DNA of 64,000 bases from Sneathiella marina. GTDB taxonomy: Bacteria; Pseudomonadota; Alphaproteobacteria; Sneathiellales; Sneathiellaceae. A program made the translations under genes and the position numbers. Shown piece after piece: positions 27,849 through 37,629 of the stretch (its first letter is position 1; every line of letters starts with the position of its first letter). The notes beneath the pieces are model-generated. The model was not told the origin of the DNA, searched no databases, and saw only the letters and a list, made by a program, of their open reading frames with translations. The stretch is from NCBI RefSeq assembly GCF_023746535.1, contig NZ_CP098747.1, positions 2,068,501-2,132,500 of the forward strand, written 5' to 3'.

Positions 27849-28616
27849 ATGAGGAATGAAGACAAGGCTATGAAGAAAAAAACGACTGATACAGATGATC
27901 TTGACGCGGAAAAAAAGCCGATTCTGGTTGCTCCGGCACCGAAAGTTGGCTTGTTTGCGCGGCTACGTACATATTTTTTAACAGGTATTGTAGTTACTGC
28001 TCCGATCGCGATCACCATATACCTGACATATGTTTTTGTCTCATTCGTGGATGCAAACGTAACACCGTTAGTTCCGGTTAAATACAATCCGGAAACCTAT
28101 TTGCCGTTCAGTATTCCGGGTTTAGGTGTTTTTATTGCCGTTTTTGTTCTCGTTTTAATTGGCTTTCTAACGGCAAACTATTTAGGTAGGGCATTTCTTG
28201 TTTTTGGCGAGCGAATTGTCGGCCGGATGCCCATAGTACGTTCCATATATAATGCCTTGAAGCAAATTATGGAAACCGTCCTTGCCCAATCAAGTACATC
28301 ATTTCGCGATGTCGTGCTTCTTGAGTACCCGCGAAAGGGTATATGGGCAGTTGCTTTTGTGACGAGCCAGGCTAAAGGTGAAGTCGACGCCACAAGAGAC
28401 GAAGACATGATTAGTATATTTATGCCGACAACACCCAATCCGACATCCGGCTTTCTTCTTTTCGTGCCTAAAAGTGACTTGAAATACCTTGATATGACGG
28501 TGGAAGAGGGTGTTAAGCTGGTCATCTCAGCTGGTATGATCTGGCCGGAGGATTTACCGAGCAAGAACAAAGAAACACAAAAGAACCAAAGTGGTCAGGA
28601 TAAATTGTTATCCTGA
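27849..28616 (+). CDS. DUF502 family membrane protein
   Basis: 255 residues with two transmembrane helices (about 42-64 and 92-115). The conserved DUF502 elements PIVRSIYNALKQI, FRDVVLLEYPRKGIW and MPTTPNPTSGFLLFVP are present. The family has no firm function but is widespread in alphaproteobacteria and plants. The first ATG (27849) and the one at 27870 are both possible; neither has an ideal ribosome-binding site. Its end overlaps the recG 3' end by nine bases on the opposite strand. Confidence 0.88.
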   Translation: MRNEDKAMKKKTTDTDDLDAEKKPILVAPAPKVGLFARLRTYFLTGIVVTAPIAITIYLTYVFVSFVDANVTPLVPVKYNPETYLPFSIPGLGVFIAVFVLVLIGFLTANYLGRAFLVFGERIVGRMPIVRSIYNALKQIMETVLAQSSTSFRDVVLLEYPRKGIWAVAFVTSQAKGEVDATRDEDMISIFMPTTPNPTSGFLLFVPKSDLKYLDMTVEEGVKLVISAGMIWPEDLPSKNKETQKNQSGQDKLLS

Positions 28617-30701
28617 ATTCAAATATTTAATAGCGTTGTCTCTTTCAAATAGATACAGCAGAACCCGTAGCGCCTGACCCCGGTCTGTTGATAAGGTTTC
28701 ATCTTTTTCTAATATCAGGCGCGCATCATCCCGAGCAATCGACAATAGGCGAGAATGCGATTGTAAATCTGCGAGCCTAAAGACCGGGAGCCCGCTTTGC
28801 CGTGTACCTAGCAATTCACCGGCACCGCGCAATCTTAGGTCTTCTTCGGCAATTTGAAATCCGTCTTCTGTTTCACGCATAATAGCAAGCCGGGCTTTTT
28901 GCGTTTCGCCTAGTGGTGACACATATAACAGCAGGCAACTCCCGGGAAGCCCGCCACGGCCCACGCGGCCTCGCAGTTGGTGCAATTGTGCCAAGCCAAA
29001 CCGTTCCGAATGCTCAATGATCATTACTGTTGCTTCTGGCACATCCACACCAACTTCAATTACTGTGGTCGCTACAAGTATTTTTATCTCTCCGGACATA
29101 AAGGAGTGCATTGTTTCGTCTTTGAGATCGGATTTCATGCGCCCATGGATTAGGCCGACTTGATCACCATAGAGATGTTTTAGATATTCAAATCGTTCTT
29201 CAGCGGCAGCCACTTCCAGTACTTCCGATTCCTCCACTAACGGACATACCCAGTAAATTCTTTCACCTGTTTGTAGCTTCCGGCTTAAGCCTTCTGCAAC
29301 AGAATCCAGTCTTTCAATACTCAACGCGCGCGTATCAATTGGCTTCCGGCCTGGTGGCTTCTCTGCAATAATGGAAACATCCATATCACCATAAGCCGTT
29401 AGGGCCAGCGTTCGTGGAATGGGTGTCGCCGTCATAACGAGAACGTCTACACCGCCGTTCTCCTTTCGCCCTTTATCACTTAAAGCCAATCTTTGGTGGA
29501 CCCCGAAACGGTGCTGTTCATCAATGATCGCAAGGCCTAAATCGTAAAACGCAACATCTTCCTGAAATAGCGCATGGGTTCCAATAACCAAATTAACAGT
29601 GCCACTGGCCAAATCAGCAAGTATTACATCCCTCTTTTTTCCCTTTAGGCGTCCTGTAATGAGAACACAATTTAAGCCTATCTGGGTTGCCAACGGTTCT
29701 ATCGAAGCAAAATGCTGACGCGCCAGTATTTCAGTAGGGGCCATAATAGTTGCCTGAGCGCCTGCTTCGACCGCGCGTATCATGGCAAGCAAAGCAACGG
29801 CTGTTTTCCCGCTTCCGACATCTCCCTGTAAAAGGCGAAGCATTCTATGGGGAGCCCCCATATCAGAAATGATTTCATCTAATGCCGATTCTTGCGCCGA
29901 AGTTAGCGAGAAGGACAAAGCTTTTCTTACTTCCTTGAGCAAAGCGCCATCGCCATGAAGAGCTCTGCCCGGTTTACGTTTCATACTTCTTCGAACCAGT
30001 TCAAGTGCCAATTGATTGGCAAGAAGCTCATCATAAGCTAACCGTTCTCGGGCGGGGTTTGTTCGGTCAAAATCCGCTTCGGATGTCGGCGAATGTGCTT
30101 TAACAATACTCTCTTTCCATTCCGACCAATCTTCCCGCAATAATAGCGGCTGATCGTTCCATTCGGGTAAATCAGGCAGAGATGGAAAAATCTGGCGGTT
30201 AGCTTTTATGAATGTTTGGTTCGTCAACCCTGCCGTCAGTGGATAAACAGGCTCAAACAATGGAATGGAGCTCTCTTCGGCCAGAGTCGCAATGTGATCA
30301 GGATGAGTCATTTGGTACGCGCCGTTAAAATCCTCCAATTTACCACTTATCTTGCGTTTCTCACCCTCGGGTAGTTGCCGTCTTAAATAGTCTTCTCGTC
30401 CATTGAAGAAAACCAGTGTCAGGTTTTCCTCACCGATTAAACAGTTTATCCGATAGGGCGCCCGGCGATTACGTGATGGGATATGTTTCAGGACATCGAC
30501 AACCAAGAGAACTTCCCGGTCCACAAATTCCGGAGATAGCATTTCAAGATTTTCGCGCGTAACCAATCCTGTTGGTAAATGCCACGTCAGATCAATTAAG
30601 TTCGGTCCGGCGGCCTTTTCAATAAGTTTACTAAGCCGCGGGCCAATTCCGGCTAATTTGTTCACTGGATTGAACAAGCTGAATAAAATTTCTGGCCGCA
30701 A
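28608..30701 (-). CDS. recG: ATP-dependent DNA helicase RecG
   Basis: 697-residue helicase that reverses stalled forks and branch-migrates Holliday junctions. An N-terminal wedge/OB domain (about 65-175) is followed by the SF2 helicase with Walker A GDVGSGKTAVALL, motif II IIDEQHRFG, motif III VMTATPIPRTLAL, and motif VI QLRGRVGRG. The length is normal. It is divergent from sdhE, with a 152-bp gap holding both promoters. Confidence 0.96.
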   Translation of the reverse strand: MRPEILFSLFNPVNKLAGIGPRLSKLIEKAAGPNLIDLTWHLPTGLVTRENLEMLSPEFVDREVLLVVDVLKHIPSRNRRAPYRINCLIGEENLTLVFFNGREDYLRRQLPEGEKRKISGKLEDFNGAYQMTHPDHIATLAEESSIPLFEPVYPLTAGLTNQTFIKANRQIFPSLPDLPEWNDQPLLLREDWSEWKESIVKAHSPTSEADFDRTNPARERLAYDELLANQLALELVRRSMKRKPGRALHGDGALLKEVRKALSFSLTSAQESALDEIISDMGAPHRMLRLLQGDVGSGKTAVALLAMIRAVEAGAQATIMAPTEILARQHFASIEPLATQIGLNCVLITGRLKGKKRDVILADLASGTVNLVIGTHALFQEDVAFYDLGLAIIDEQHRFGVHQRLALSDKGRKENGGVDVLVMTATPIPRTLALTAYGDMDVSIIAEKPPGRKPIDTRALSIERLDSVAEGLSRKLQTGERIYWVCPLVEESEVLEVAAAEERFEYLKHLYGDQVGLIHGRMKSDLKDETMHSFMSGEIKILVATTVIEVGVDVPEATVMIIEHSERFGLAQLHQLRGRVGRGGLPGSCLLLYVSPLGETQKARLAIMRETEDGFQIAEEDLRLRGAGELLGTRQSGLPVFRLADLQSHSRLLSIARDDARLILEKDETLSTDRGQALRVLLYLFERDNAIKYLNSG

Positions 30702-30853
30702 TGTATATTCCTAACTTGTATTTTATATATTGTGAAATGCGGGAAGGGGGAGGTCAATGCAACAGTCAAAAAATATTGAATTTTGTCACTTCCTGCTGAC
30801 AGTAAGAAAAAGACAGGCTATATCCATTTAATCATTCAATAAGAGTTCACCAT

Positions 30854-31132
30854 ATGATCGAAGATATTAGCATTCGCCGCAGACGACTCATCCATCGATC
30901 CCGATATACAGGGATGAAAGAGACAGATATTCTCTTAGGGGGATTTGCCAACAAATATGTGGATGAATTTTCAGATAAAGAACTGGATATTTATGAGGCA
31001 CTTTTAGCTGCCGGTGACCCTAATATTTATGTCTGGGCCGTGGGGAGAGAGCCTGTTCCGGTAGAATATGATACTAATGTCATGACTTTACTTAAAAAAT
31101 TCAGCCAGTTTGACCATAGGGTTACGCCGTAA
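30854..31132 (+). CDS. sdhE: succinate dehydrogenase flavinylation factor SdhE
   Basis: 92-residue DUF339 protein that promotes covalent FAD attachment to SdhA. The N-terminal RRRRLIHRSRYTGMKETDILLGGF replaces the usual RGMRELD core with TGMKETD, still with the key G and E. It sits between recG and mfd, a neighbourhood common in alphaproteobacteria. mfd starts five bases after the stop, so the two are one transcript. Confidence 0.9.
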   Translation: MIEDISIRRRRLIHRSRYTGMKETDILLGGFANKYVDEFSDKELDIYEALLAAGDPNIYVWAVGREPVPVEYDTNVMTLLKKFSQFDHRVTP

Positions 31133-31136
31133 TTTA

Positions 31137-34100
31137 ATGACCTCGCCTTTGTTTTCGCAGATCTGCTCCCGAATTTCCGAACTTGCTTCTCAGAAAAACA
31201 GTTTTTCTGTTGAATCTGTTCCGGAAGGTTATGATGCCTATTTGCTGTCCAAACTCATTGAATCCTCTGAAAAAGATATCCTCTATGTGTTGAGAGAAGA
31301 TGTTCGTATGGCTTCGACAGAGGCCGCCCTCAAGTTCTTTAATCCAACTGTCGAAGTCGTCACTTTCCCGGCATGGGATTGCCTGCCATATGACCGGGTC
31401 TCTCCTAATCCGGAAATTGTCGCGCATCGGATGACGACTTTGGGGCAAATGCGAGAAATTGACAGGGGTCCTCGGGTTTTTCTCACGACAATCAATGCGA
31501 TCCTGCAACGCGTACCGCCAATTGAGATGGTTGTGAACAGCCTTCTGAATATTAAAATTGGTGATAGAGTAAGCCTGCCGGACTTGACATCTTACTTGAT
31601 TTCAAACGGGTTCTCTCGCATCGGGACAGTCATGGAGCCCGGTGAATTTGCCGTTCGCGGTGGTTTAATCGACATTTTTCCGCCAGGAAGAGAAAACCCG
31701 GTACGTTTGGATCTTTTCGGTGAAAAAGTGGACTCCATCAGAACCTTTGATGCCTTGTCCCAGCGTTCGACGGAAAAGATTGTATCGCTTGAATTCACTG
31801 CCGCATCGGAGTTTTTGCTAAATGATGACGCGGTCAGCCGTTTTCGCACCGAATATCGGTCGCATTTTGGTACGGTTACACAAGAAGATCCATTGTATGA
31901 AGCCGTCAGTGAAAAACGGCGGCATGCGGGCATGGAACATTGGTTGCCATTGTTTCATGAGGGCATGGCAACTGTTTTTGATTATTTGCCGGACGCACAG
32001 ATTTATCTGGATCATTTAGTCGAGGAAGCCCTCGAGGCTCGTCTGGATACAATTTCGGATTATTTCGAGAGTAGGAGAGACGCCGCGCCAACCATGGGAG
32101 CGGATTATAAACCTTTGCTCCCAAATACTCTTTATTTGGATGCGGAAGAATGGAAGGAAAATATTGGCCAAAAAAGTTTATGCCAGTTCACTCCTTTCAG
32201 ATCAGGCACAATAGCGAACGACGTTATTGACGCAAATGGCAGTCTCGGGCGGGATTTTGGCCCGGAACGAAATTTGCCTGACACCAATATTTATGAACAT
32301 GTAAAAAAGCATATTATTGAAAAGATTGGGGAGAACAAACTCGTTATCCTTACGCATTTTTCCGAAGGATCCAGAGCTAGAAATCTCACGGTTCTGGCTG
32401 ACCATGGAATAGAGCCGGTTCAAAAGGCCGACAATTTTTCTCAAATTCAGTCGGGCCCCAACATTCCGGTTTTATCTGTTCTCGGGTTGGAAAAGGGATT
32501 TGAGACACCTGAACTAACAATCATTGGCGAGCAGGATGTACTTGGTGATCGGCTAGTTCGACCCCGCAAACTTTCACGCCGAAACGAAAATTTTATTGCT
32601 GAAGCCTCGCAGCTTTCTCCCGGCGATTACGTCGTCCATATGGATCATGGAATTGCACAATATGAGGGCCTGACGACAATCGATATCTCAGGCGCTCCCC
32701 ATGATTGCGTAACGTTGCTTTACGCTGGCGGTGATAAAATATACCTGCCCGTGGAAAATATCGAAATGCTGTCGCGTTATGGCGGCAGTGATATGTCGGC
32801 GACGCTTGATAAACTTGGTGGATCCGGGTGGCAGGCACGCAAGGCAAAGTTGAAGAAAAAAGTCATGGAAATGGCTGATCAATTGATCAAAATCGCGGCG
32901 GCACGTCAACTTCGTAAAGCTGAGAAACTAATACCCGCTGAAGGATTATACGCCGAATTTTGCGCCGGATTTCCATTCGAGGAAACCGATGATCAACTTA
33001 AAGCGATTGATGATACCCTGACCGACATGGGGACAGCCAAAGCCATGGACCGCCTCATTTGCGGCGATGTTGGGTTTGGAAAAACGGAAGTTGCCCTGCG
33101 GGCAGCGTTCACCGCCGCAATGGCCGGCAAGCAAGTTGCTATTGTTGCGCCGACCACACTTTTGTCACGACAGCATTACAAGGGATTTGTGGACAGGTTC
33201 AAGAACCTCCCCGTAAATATTGGCCAATTGTCAAGGATGGTCACGACAAAAGAAGCGAACCTCACCAAGGCCGGCTTGTCTGCTGGAACTGTCGACATTG
33301 TTATCGGCACTCATGCATTGCTTGGTAATTCCGTGAAGTTTAAGAATCTGGGTTTGGTCATTGTTGACGAAGAACAGCATTTTGGTGTTGTCCATAAAGA
33401 ACGCCTGAAGGAAATGCGGGCAGACCTGCATGTACTTACCCTGACTGCCACGCCAATTCCTCGTACTCTTCAACAAGCAATGACAGGTATTCGTGATTTA
33501 TCGATTATTGCAACTCCTCCGGTTGACCGTTTGGCAATTCGCACATTTGTCCTTCCGTTTGACCCGGTAGTAATCCGTGAAGCTTTATTGAGAGAGCATT
33601 ATAGAGGCGGCCAAAGTTTTTTTGTATGCCCCCGATTAAGTGATTTGAAAGAGGTTGGCGAATATCTCCGCGAACATGTACCTGAAGTGAAATACGTTAC
33701 GGCTCACGGACAATTGCCTGCAAAAGAGCTCGATACAGTCATGAACGCCTTCTATGAGGGTGCTTACGACGTACTTGTTGCCACAAACATCGTTGAATCC
33801 GGCCTTGATATACCCTCCGCCAATACTTTGATTACCTATCGGGCGGACATGTTCGGCCTTGCGCAGCTCTACCAAATCAGGGGGCGTATCGGGCGGTCTA
33901 AAACACGTGCCTATGCCTATCTAACGCTTCCGCCCCGCAAACGATTGACGGATGCGGCTGAAAAACGGCTACGCGTATTGCAATCGCTGGATACCCTGGG
34001 CGCCGGATTTACACTTGCAAGCCATGATCTTGATATTCGGGGTGCCGGCAATCTACTGGGAGATGAACAATCAGGGCATATTAAGGAAGTTGGCTTTGAA

Positions 34101-34637
34101 TTGTATCAGCAAATGCTGGAAGAAGCAGTGGCTGCCGCCCGGGAAACCGAGCTTGGTCACGATGTCAGTCAAGCTGATGACAAATGGTCACCCAGTATCA
34201 ATATCGGTACATCGGTTTTGATTCCCGAGCATTATGTTGCTGATCTTAGCTTGCGAATGGAATTGTATCGACGAATTGCAGCTCAGGAAACGGCGGAGGA
34301 AATTAACGCTTTTGCTGTCGAGCTTGTAGATCGTTTTGGACCGTTGCCTGATGAAGTCAATCACCTGATAGAAATCATGACAATCAAACATTTTTGTCGG
34401 ACGGCAAATATTGAAAAGATTGAAGCGGGACCAAAAGGGGCCGTTTTGTCCTTCCGTGAGAATAACTTTGGTAATCCCGGTGGTCTGGTTGCCTTTATTT
34501 CAAAGCAGCCTGGAGCGACAAAAATCAGGGGAGATCATAAGCTCGTCCATACGCGGGATTGGAAACACCCGGACGACAGGCTCAAAGGTGTCTTGTGGCT
34601 TGCTCAAAACCTAGCGAAAATTGCTAATGCCGCTTAA
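31137..34637 (+). CDS. mfd: transcription-repair coupling factor Mfd
   Basis: 1166-residue ATP-dependent translocase that removes stalled RNA polymerase and recruits UvrA. Order: UvrB-like N-terminal module (about 1-330), RNA-polymerase interaction domain near LSPGDYVVHMDHGIAQYEG, then the RecG-like motor with Walker A GDVGFGKTEVALRA, DEEQHFG and TATPIPRTLQQ, and the C-terminal D7 domain. Start is ATG 31137; earlier in-frame starts lie inside sdhE. It converges on the DsbA-family gene with nine bases between stops and no evident terminator. Confidence 0.96.
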   Translation: MTSPLFSQICSRISELASQKNSFSVESVPEGYDAYLLSKLIESSEKDILYVLREDVRMASTEAALKFFNPTVEVVTFPAWDCLPYDRVSPNPEIVAHRMTTLGQMREIDRGPRVFLTTINAILQRVPPIEMVVNSLLNIKIGDRVSLPDLTSYLISNGFSRIGTVMEPGEFAVRGGLIDIFPPGRENPVRLDLFGEKVDSIRTFDALSQRSTEKIVSLEFTAASEFLLNDDAVSRFRTEYRSHFGTVTQEDPLYEAVSEKRRHAGMEHWLPLFHEGMATVFDYLPDAQIYLDHLVEEALEARLDTISDYFESRRDAAPTMGADYKPLLPNTLYLDAEEWKENIGQKSLCQFTPFRSGTIANDVIDANGSLGRDFGPERNLPDTNIYEHVKKHIIEKIGENKLVILTHFSEGSRARNLTVLADHGIEPVQKADNFSQIQSGPNIPVLSVLGLEKGFETPELTIIGEQDVLGDRLVRPRKLSRRNENFIAEASQLSPGDYVVHMDHGIAQYEGLTTIDISGAPHDCVTLLYAGGDKIYLPVENIEMLSRYGGSDMSATLDKLGGSGWQARKAKLKKKVMEMADQLIKIAAARQLRKAEKLIPAEGLYAEFCAGFPFEETDDQLKAIDDTLTDMGTAKAMDRLICGDVGFGKTEVALRAAFTAAMAGKQVAIVAPTTLLSRQHYKGFVDRFKNLPVNIGQLSRMVTTKEANLTKAGLSAGTVDIVIGTHALLGNSVKFKNLGLVIVDEEQHFGVVHKERLKEMRADLHVLTLTATPIPRTLQQAMTGIRDLSIIATPPVDRLAIRTFVLPFDPVVIREALLREHYRGGQSFFVCPRLSDLKEVGEYLREHVPEVKYVTAHGQLPAKELDTVMNAFYEGAYDVLVATNIVESGLDIPSANTLITYRADMFGLAQLYQIRGRIGRSKTRAYAYLTLPPRKRLTDAAEKRLRVLQSLDTLGAGFTLASHDLDIRGAGNLLGDEQSGHIKEVGFELYQQMLEEAVAAARETELGHDVSQADDKWSPSINIGTSVLIPEHYVADLSLRMELYRRIAAQETAEEINAFAVELVDRFGPLPDEVNHLIEIMTIKHFCRTANIEKIEAGPKGAVLSFRENNFGNPGGLVAFISKQPGATKIRGDHKLVHTRDWKHPDDRLKGVLWLAQNLAKIANAA

Positions 34638-34646
34638 TCCGAAATT

Positions 34647-35291
34647 CTAGCTGCCATCCTTGGCCTGATCAGCTTCTACTTGATCAAAGGCAGCCAGAAA
34701 GGCCGCGGGGTCTTGCGCTCCTGAAAGGGCATATTTGTCATTGATTATAAAGAAGGGAACGCCTGAAACTCCCATCTGGCGCGCCATCTGATCCTCTTGA
34801 CGAACGGTTTCAAGATCAGCATCTTTTTCCAAAAGGTCTTTCACCAAATCCTGGTCCATACCAGCTTCGGTTGCCGCCGCGATTAAAACCGCTCGATCCC
34901 CAAGATCTTCTCCATCAATAAAAAACCGCCTAAAGAGGATTTCCGCCATAGCATCCTGGCAACCAGCCGACTCGGACCAACGCAGCAGTCGATGAGAATC
35001 CAAGGTATTGGGAGATCGTTCGATTTTATCAAAATTAAAGGGAATATCGACCGCATCACCCGCCATTTTTACATTGGCATATAGTTCCTTGGCCCGCTCA
35101 TGACTGCCAAATTTTTGTGCGATGAATTCTTTACGATCTGCGCCTTCAAGAGGCATATCGGGGTGAAGTTGGAAAGGTCGCCAGGTAATCTCGACATCCA
35201 TATCCGGACGCTGAGCCAATGCTTTTTCCAATTTACGCTTGCCGATAAAACACCATGGGCAAACCGTATCTGAGACTATGTCAATTTTCAT
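34647..35291 (-). CDS. DsbA-family (FrnE-like) oxidoreductase
   Basis: 214-residue thioredoxin-fold protein of the 2-hydroxychromene-2-carboxylate isomerase/FrnE group. The redox pair C11 and C14 (CPWCF) is followed by the GKRKLEKAL helix, and the cis-proline loop is GVSGVPFFI. There is no signal peptide, so it is predicted to be cytoplasmic, unlike DsbA itself. Its partner is unknown. Confidence 0.88.
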   Translation of the reverse strand: MKIDIVSDTVCPWCFIGKRKLEKALAQRPDMDVEITWRPFQLHPDMPLEGADRKEFIAQKFGSHERAKELYANVKMAGDAVDIPFNFDKIERSPNTLDSHRLLRWSESAGCQDAMAEILFRRFFIDGEDLGDRAVLIAAATEAGMDQDLVKDLLEKDADLETVRQEDQMARQMGVSGVPFFIINDKYALSGAQDPAAFLAAFDQVEADQAKDGS

Positions 35292-35359
35292 AGAACTAAC
35301 ATAGGAAAGCTCAGACCCATAAACAAGCTTAAATTGGAATGATCAGTCTAAATTGAATC

Positions 35360-36664
35360 TTAAGCCGCTTGTTCGTCTTTTTGTTCATACAGGAAACCCC
35401 GGGTCAGGATTTCTTCCAGTGCTTCATTTGGCTCTGCTTCAGCAAGACCAAATTCTAGTTCCACTTTTATCGGAACAGAGGCACCTTTGAGGGCAAATTC
35501 AGTATTCCGGATTACACCGACAAGGCGCCGCAGTGCAATATTCGCCTCTTTCTCCCGCGTACCCGGGAGTGCCACGACAAAATGACCGTTCTCATATCGT
35601 CCACAAAAATCTTCACCTCGAACCAGGTAAAAAATCGCCGATCCTACTTGTCGCAAGAGTTGATCACCAGAGGAGAATCCGTAACTGGAATTGACCGCTT
35701 CCAGATTAGTGATTTTCAAGCTGGCGACAGACATAGTTTTCTTCCGCTGATCATGCTCTGCCATCATTTTCGGAAGATGTGTCTTCATGAACCCAAACGA
35801 GTACATATCTGTCGGTCCATCAGCAAGAGGATGCGGCTTGGTTACACGGAATAATTTCTGCATGGCTGATCGATATCTATATTGCAAAATCTGGACAGTC
35901 GCACGGTTGATCAGCGTATCCATTTCAGTTTCATGAAGAACTATGTCGGAAACACCGTGTATATAGGCAGCTTCTCTATTCTCAGCGTTTTCAAGGACCA
36001 TGATCATGGGTAAGTTATAAAATCGACTATCGCTTCTAATTTCGTTGGCAAGCCGTAAGTTTCGATCTCCGTGACCGGTGCCAGACAATATCACAGCATC
36101 AAACTCTTGTTTTCGTAGCTCTTCAATGGCTGTTTCCGGGTCTTTCAAAATCTGAATTTTCGCCCGGCAATCCAATCTAAGAAGTATATTGCCCAGAATT
36201 AGACTTTTGTTTCCGATTATCAGAATATGTGTATCGGAAATGTCGTCATAGGGTTTCTCTAAGTCGCTAAGATCAATGCCATAAGTTTCTGTCGAGAGGA
36301 TGCGCCGATGCAGTTCTTGCTGCATATTTTCAAGCCTGACGAGCGACGAAACACGAGAGAGGAGTTCCAGGTCACAATATCCAGGGGACAATGTGGATGC
36401 ATGGCACTGAACATCCGTTTCCCCAATTACCAGTATGGAAAAGCCGTTTAAATCGGCGAAACTTGCAATATGTTCAATATTAACATTTGCGGTATTATGT
36501 TCGCTATCAACAATGAGCAGATCAAAAGCTTCTTCGCCGATTTTTCCATCAAGCATTTTCGAAAAAGAAATGTAACGACACAAATACCCAGCTTTGCTCA
36601 AAGCCGGGCATAGTTCAGATTGGTCATTGTCTGTTACAATCAGCAAATTAGCGATATAAGGCAT
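35360..36664 (-). CDS. PleD-like REC-REC-GGDEF protein with degenerate catalytic motifs
   Basis: 434 residues with the layout of PleD: two receiver domains (about 1-110 and 144-270) and a GGDEF domain (about 305-420). Receiver 1 keeps an aspartate at D53 (LLIVDSEHN). Receiver 2 has S194 where the phospho-acceptor Asp belongs (VILSGTG). The GGDEF signature is replaced by ENGHF at 358-362 (GRYENGHFVVALPG), so diguanylate cyclase activity is improbable. Start is ATG 36664 (MPYIANLLIV); the frame stays open for 114 further codons, overlapping the divergent SDR gene, and is not used. The protein may act as a receiver or scaffold, or bind nucleotides without making c-di-GMP. Confidence 0.85.
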   Translation of the reverse strand: MPYIANLLIVTDNDQSELCPALSKAGYLCRYISFSKMLDGKIGEEAFDLLIVDSEHNTANVNIEHIASFADLNGFSILVIGETDVQCHASTLSPGYCDLELLSRVSSLVRLENMQQELHRRILSTETYGIDLSDLEKPYDDISDTHILIIGNKSLILGNILLRLDCRAKIQILKDPETAIEELRKQEFDAVILSGTGHGDRNLRLANEIRSDSRFYNLPMIMVLENAENREAAYIHGVSDIVLHETEMDTLINRATVQILQYRYRSAMQKLFRVTKPHPLADGPTDMYSFGFMKTHLPKMMAEHDQRKKTMSVASLKITNLEAVNSSYGFSSGDQLLRQVGSAIFYLVRGEDFCGRYENGHFVVALPGTREKEANIALRRLVGVIRNTEFALKGASVPIKVELEFGLAEAEPNEALEEILTRGFLYEQKDEQAA

Positions 36665-36840
36665 TAATCGTGTCTCCGATTTTGTCGAACGCCCAGTAAA
36701 CCTGAAAAAAATTAACAATTTGTAAGGACTAAACGGTACCTGGCATAAGCATATCGTAAAATGAACCTTGATTTTGGTGACAAGAGCATAAATCATGCAA
36801 ACAACAACAATTATAAATCCAGTAATTAATGGAGGCGTCC

Positions 36841-37608
36841 ATGACTTCCCAACATCAATTGGCGGGTAAACATGCCCTTGTAACCGGTGCGTCATCAGGC
36901 CTCGGATGGCAATTTGCATTAACTTTGGCAAGAGCCGGGGCCAAGGTCTCGCTGGCAGCGCGAAGTGTGGACAAGCTTGAATCACTCGCGAGGGATATCC
37001 AGTCATTCGATGGTCGAGCTTTGCCGGTTCGGATGGATGTAACAGATGTCGACAGTATAAATGCTGGCGTTGCTGTTTCAGAAACTGAATTGGGGCCCAT
37101 TGATATTCTGGTTAATAATTCCGGCGTGAGTGCTCAGAGTCCGTCAGAGAAAGTTACAGAAACAGATTTCGATTTCGTCATGGATACCAATGCCAAAGGT
37201 ACTTTTTTTGTCGCACAAGCCGTTGGTAAAAGCATGATAAAACGCGGAGAAGGGGGCAAGATAATCAATATTGCATCTGTCGCTGCGAACCGTGTTCTTA
37301 AACAAAACATCGCTTATTGTATGTCCAAAGCTGCTGTTAAACACATGACGAAAGCCCTCGCAGATGAGTGGGGAAGATATAAAATTCGTGTTAATTGCAT
37401 CAACCCGGGATATATCGTGACCGGCCTCAACCAGGACTACTGGGAAACTGATTCCGGGAAACGACTCATCAGTAAACTCCCTGGACGGCGGGTCGGCGAG
37501 CCGAACGTGCTGGACGGAGCTTTGTTATTGCTCGCCGGTTCAGGGTCAGATTTTATGAATGGCTCCATTCTGGAAGTCGATGACGGTTTGACAGTTTCAG
37601 GATTTTGA
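36841..37608 (+). CDS. short-chain dehydrogenase/reductase (SDR)
   Basis: 255-residue classical SDR. TGASSGLG (about 16-23) binds the nucleotide; R38 in LAARS after the second strand suggests NADP preference. The conserved NNAG reads NNSG, followed by catalytic IASVAAN serine and YCMSK (Tyr/Lys pair). Start is ATG 36841 with TGGAGG six bases upstream; ATG 36829 is less well placed. It is followed after 21 bases by the PhzS-like monooxygenase, probably as a two-gene operon. Confidence 0.88.
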   Translation: MTSQHQLAGKHALVTGASSGLGWQFALTLARAGAKVSLAARSVDKLESLARDIQSFDGRALPVRMDVTDVDSINAGVAVSETELGPIDILVNNSGVSAQSPSEKVTETDFDFVMDTNAKGTFFVAQAVGKSMIKRGEGGKIINIASVAANRVLKQNIAYCMSKAAVKHMTKALADEWGRYKIRVNCINPGYIVTGLNQDYWETDSGKRLISKLPGRRVGEPNVLDGALLLLAGSGSDFMNGSILEVDDGLTVSGF

Positions 37609-37629
37609 GAACATTGAGAGAGTCGGCTT

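Noticed and set aside
36665-37006. Upstream extension of the degenerate PleD-like gene (114 codons)
   Set aside because: It overlaps the start of the divergent SDR gene and precedes a normal ATG with the expected receiver-domain start.
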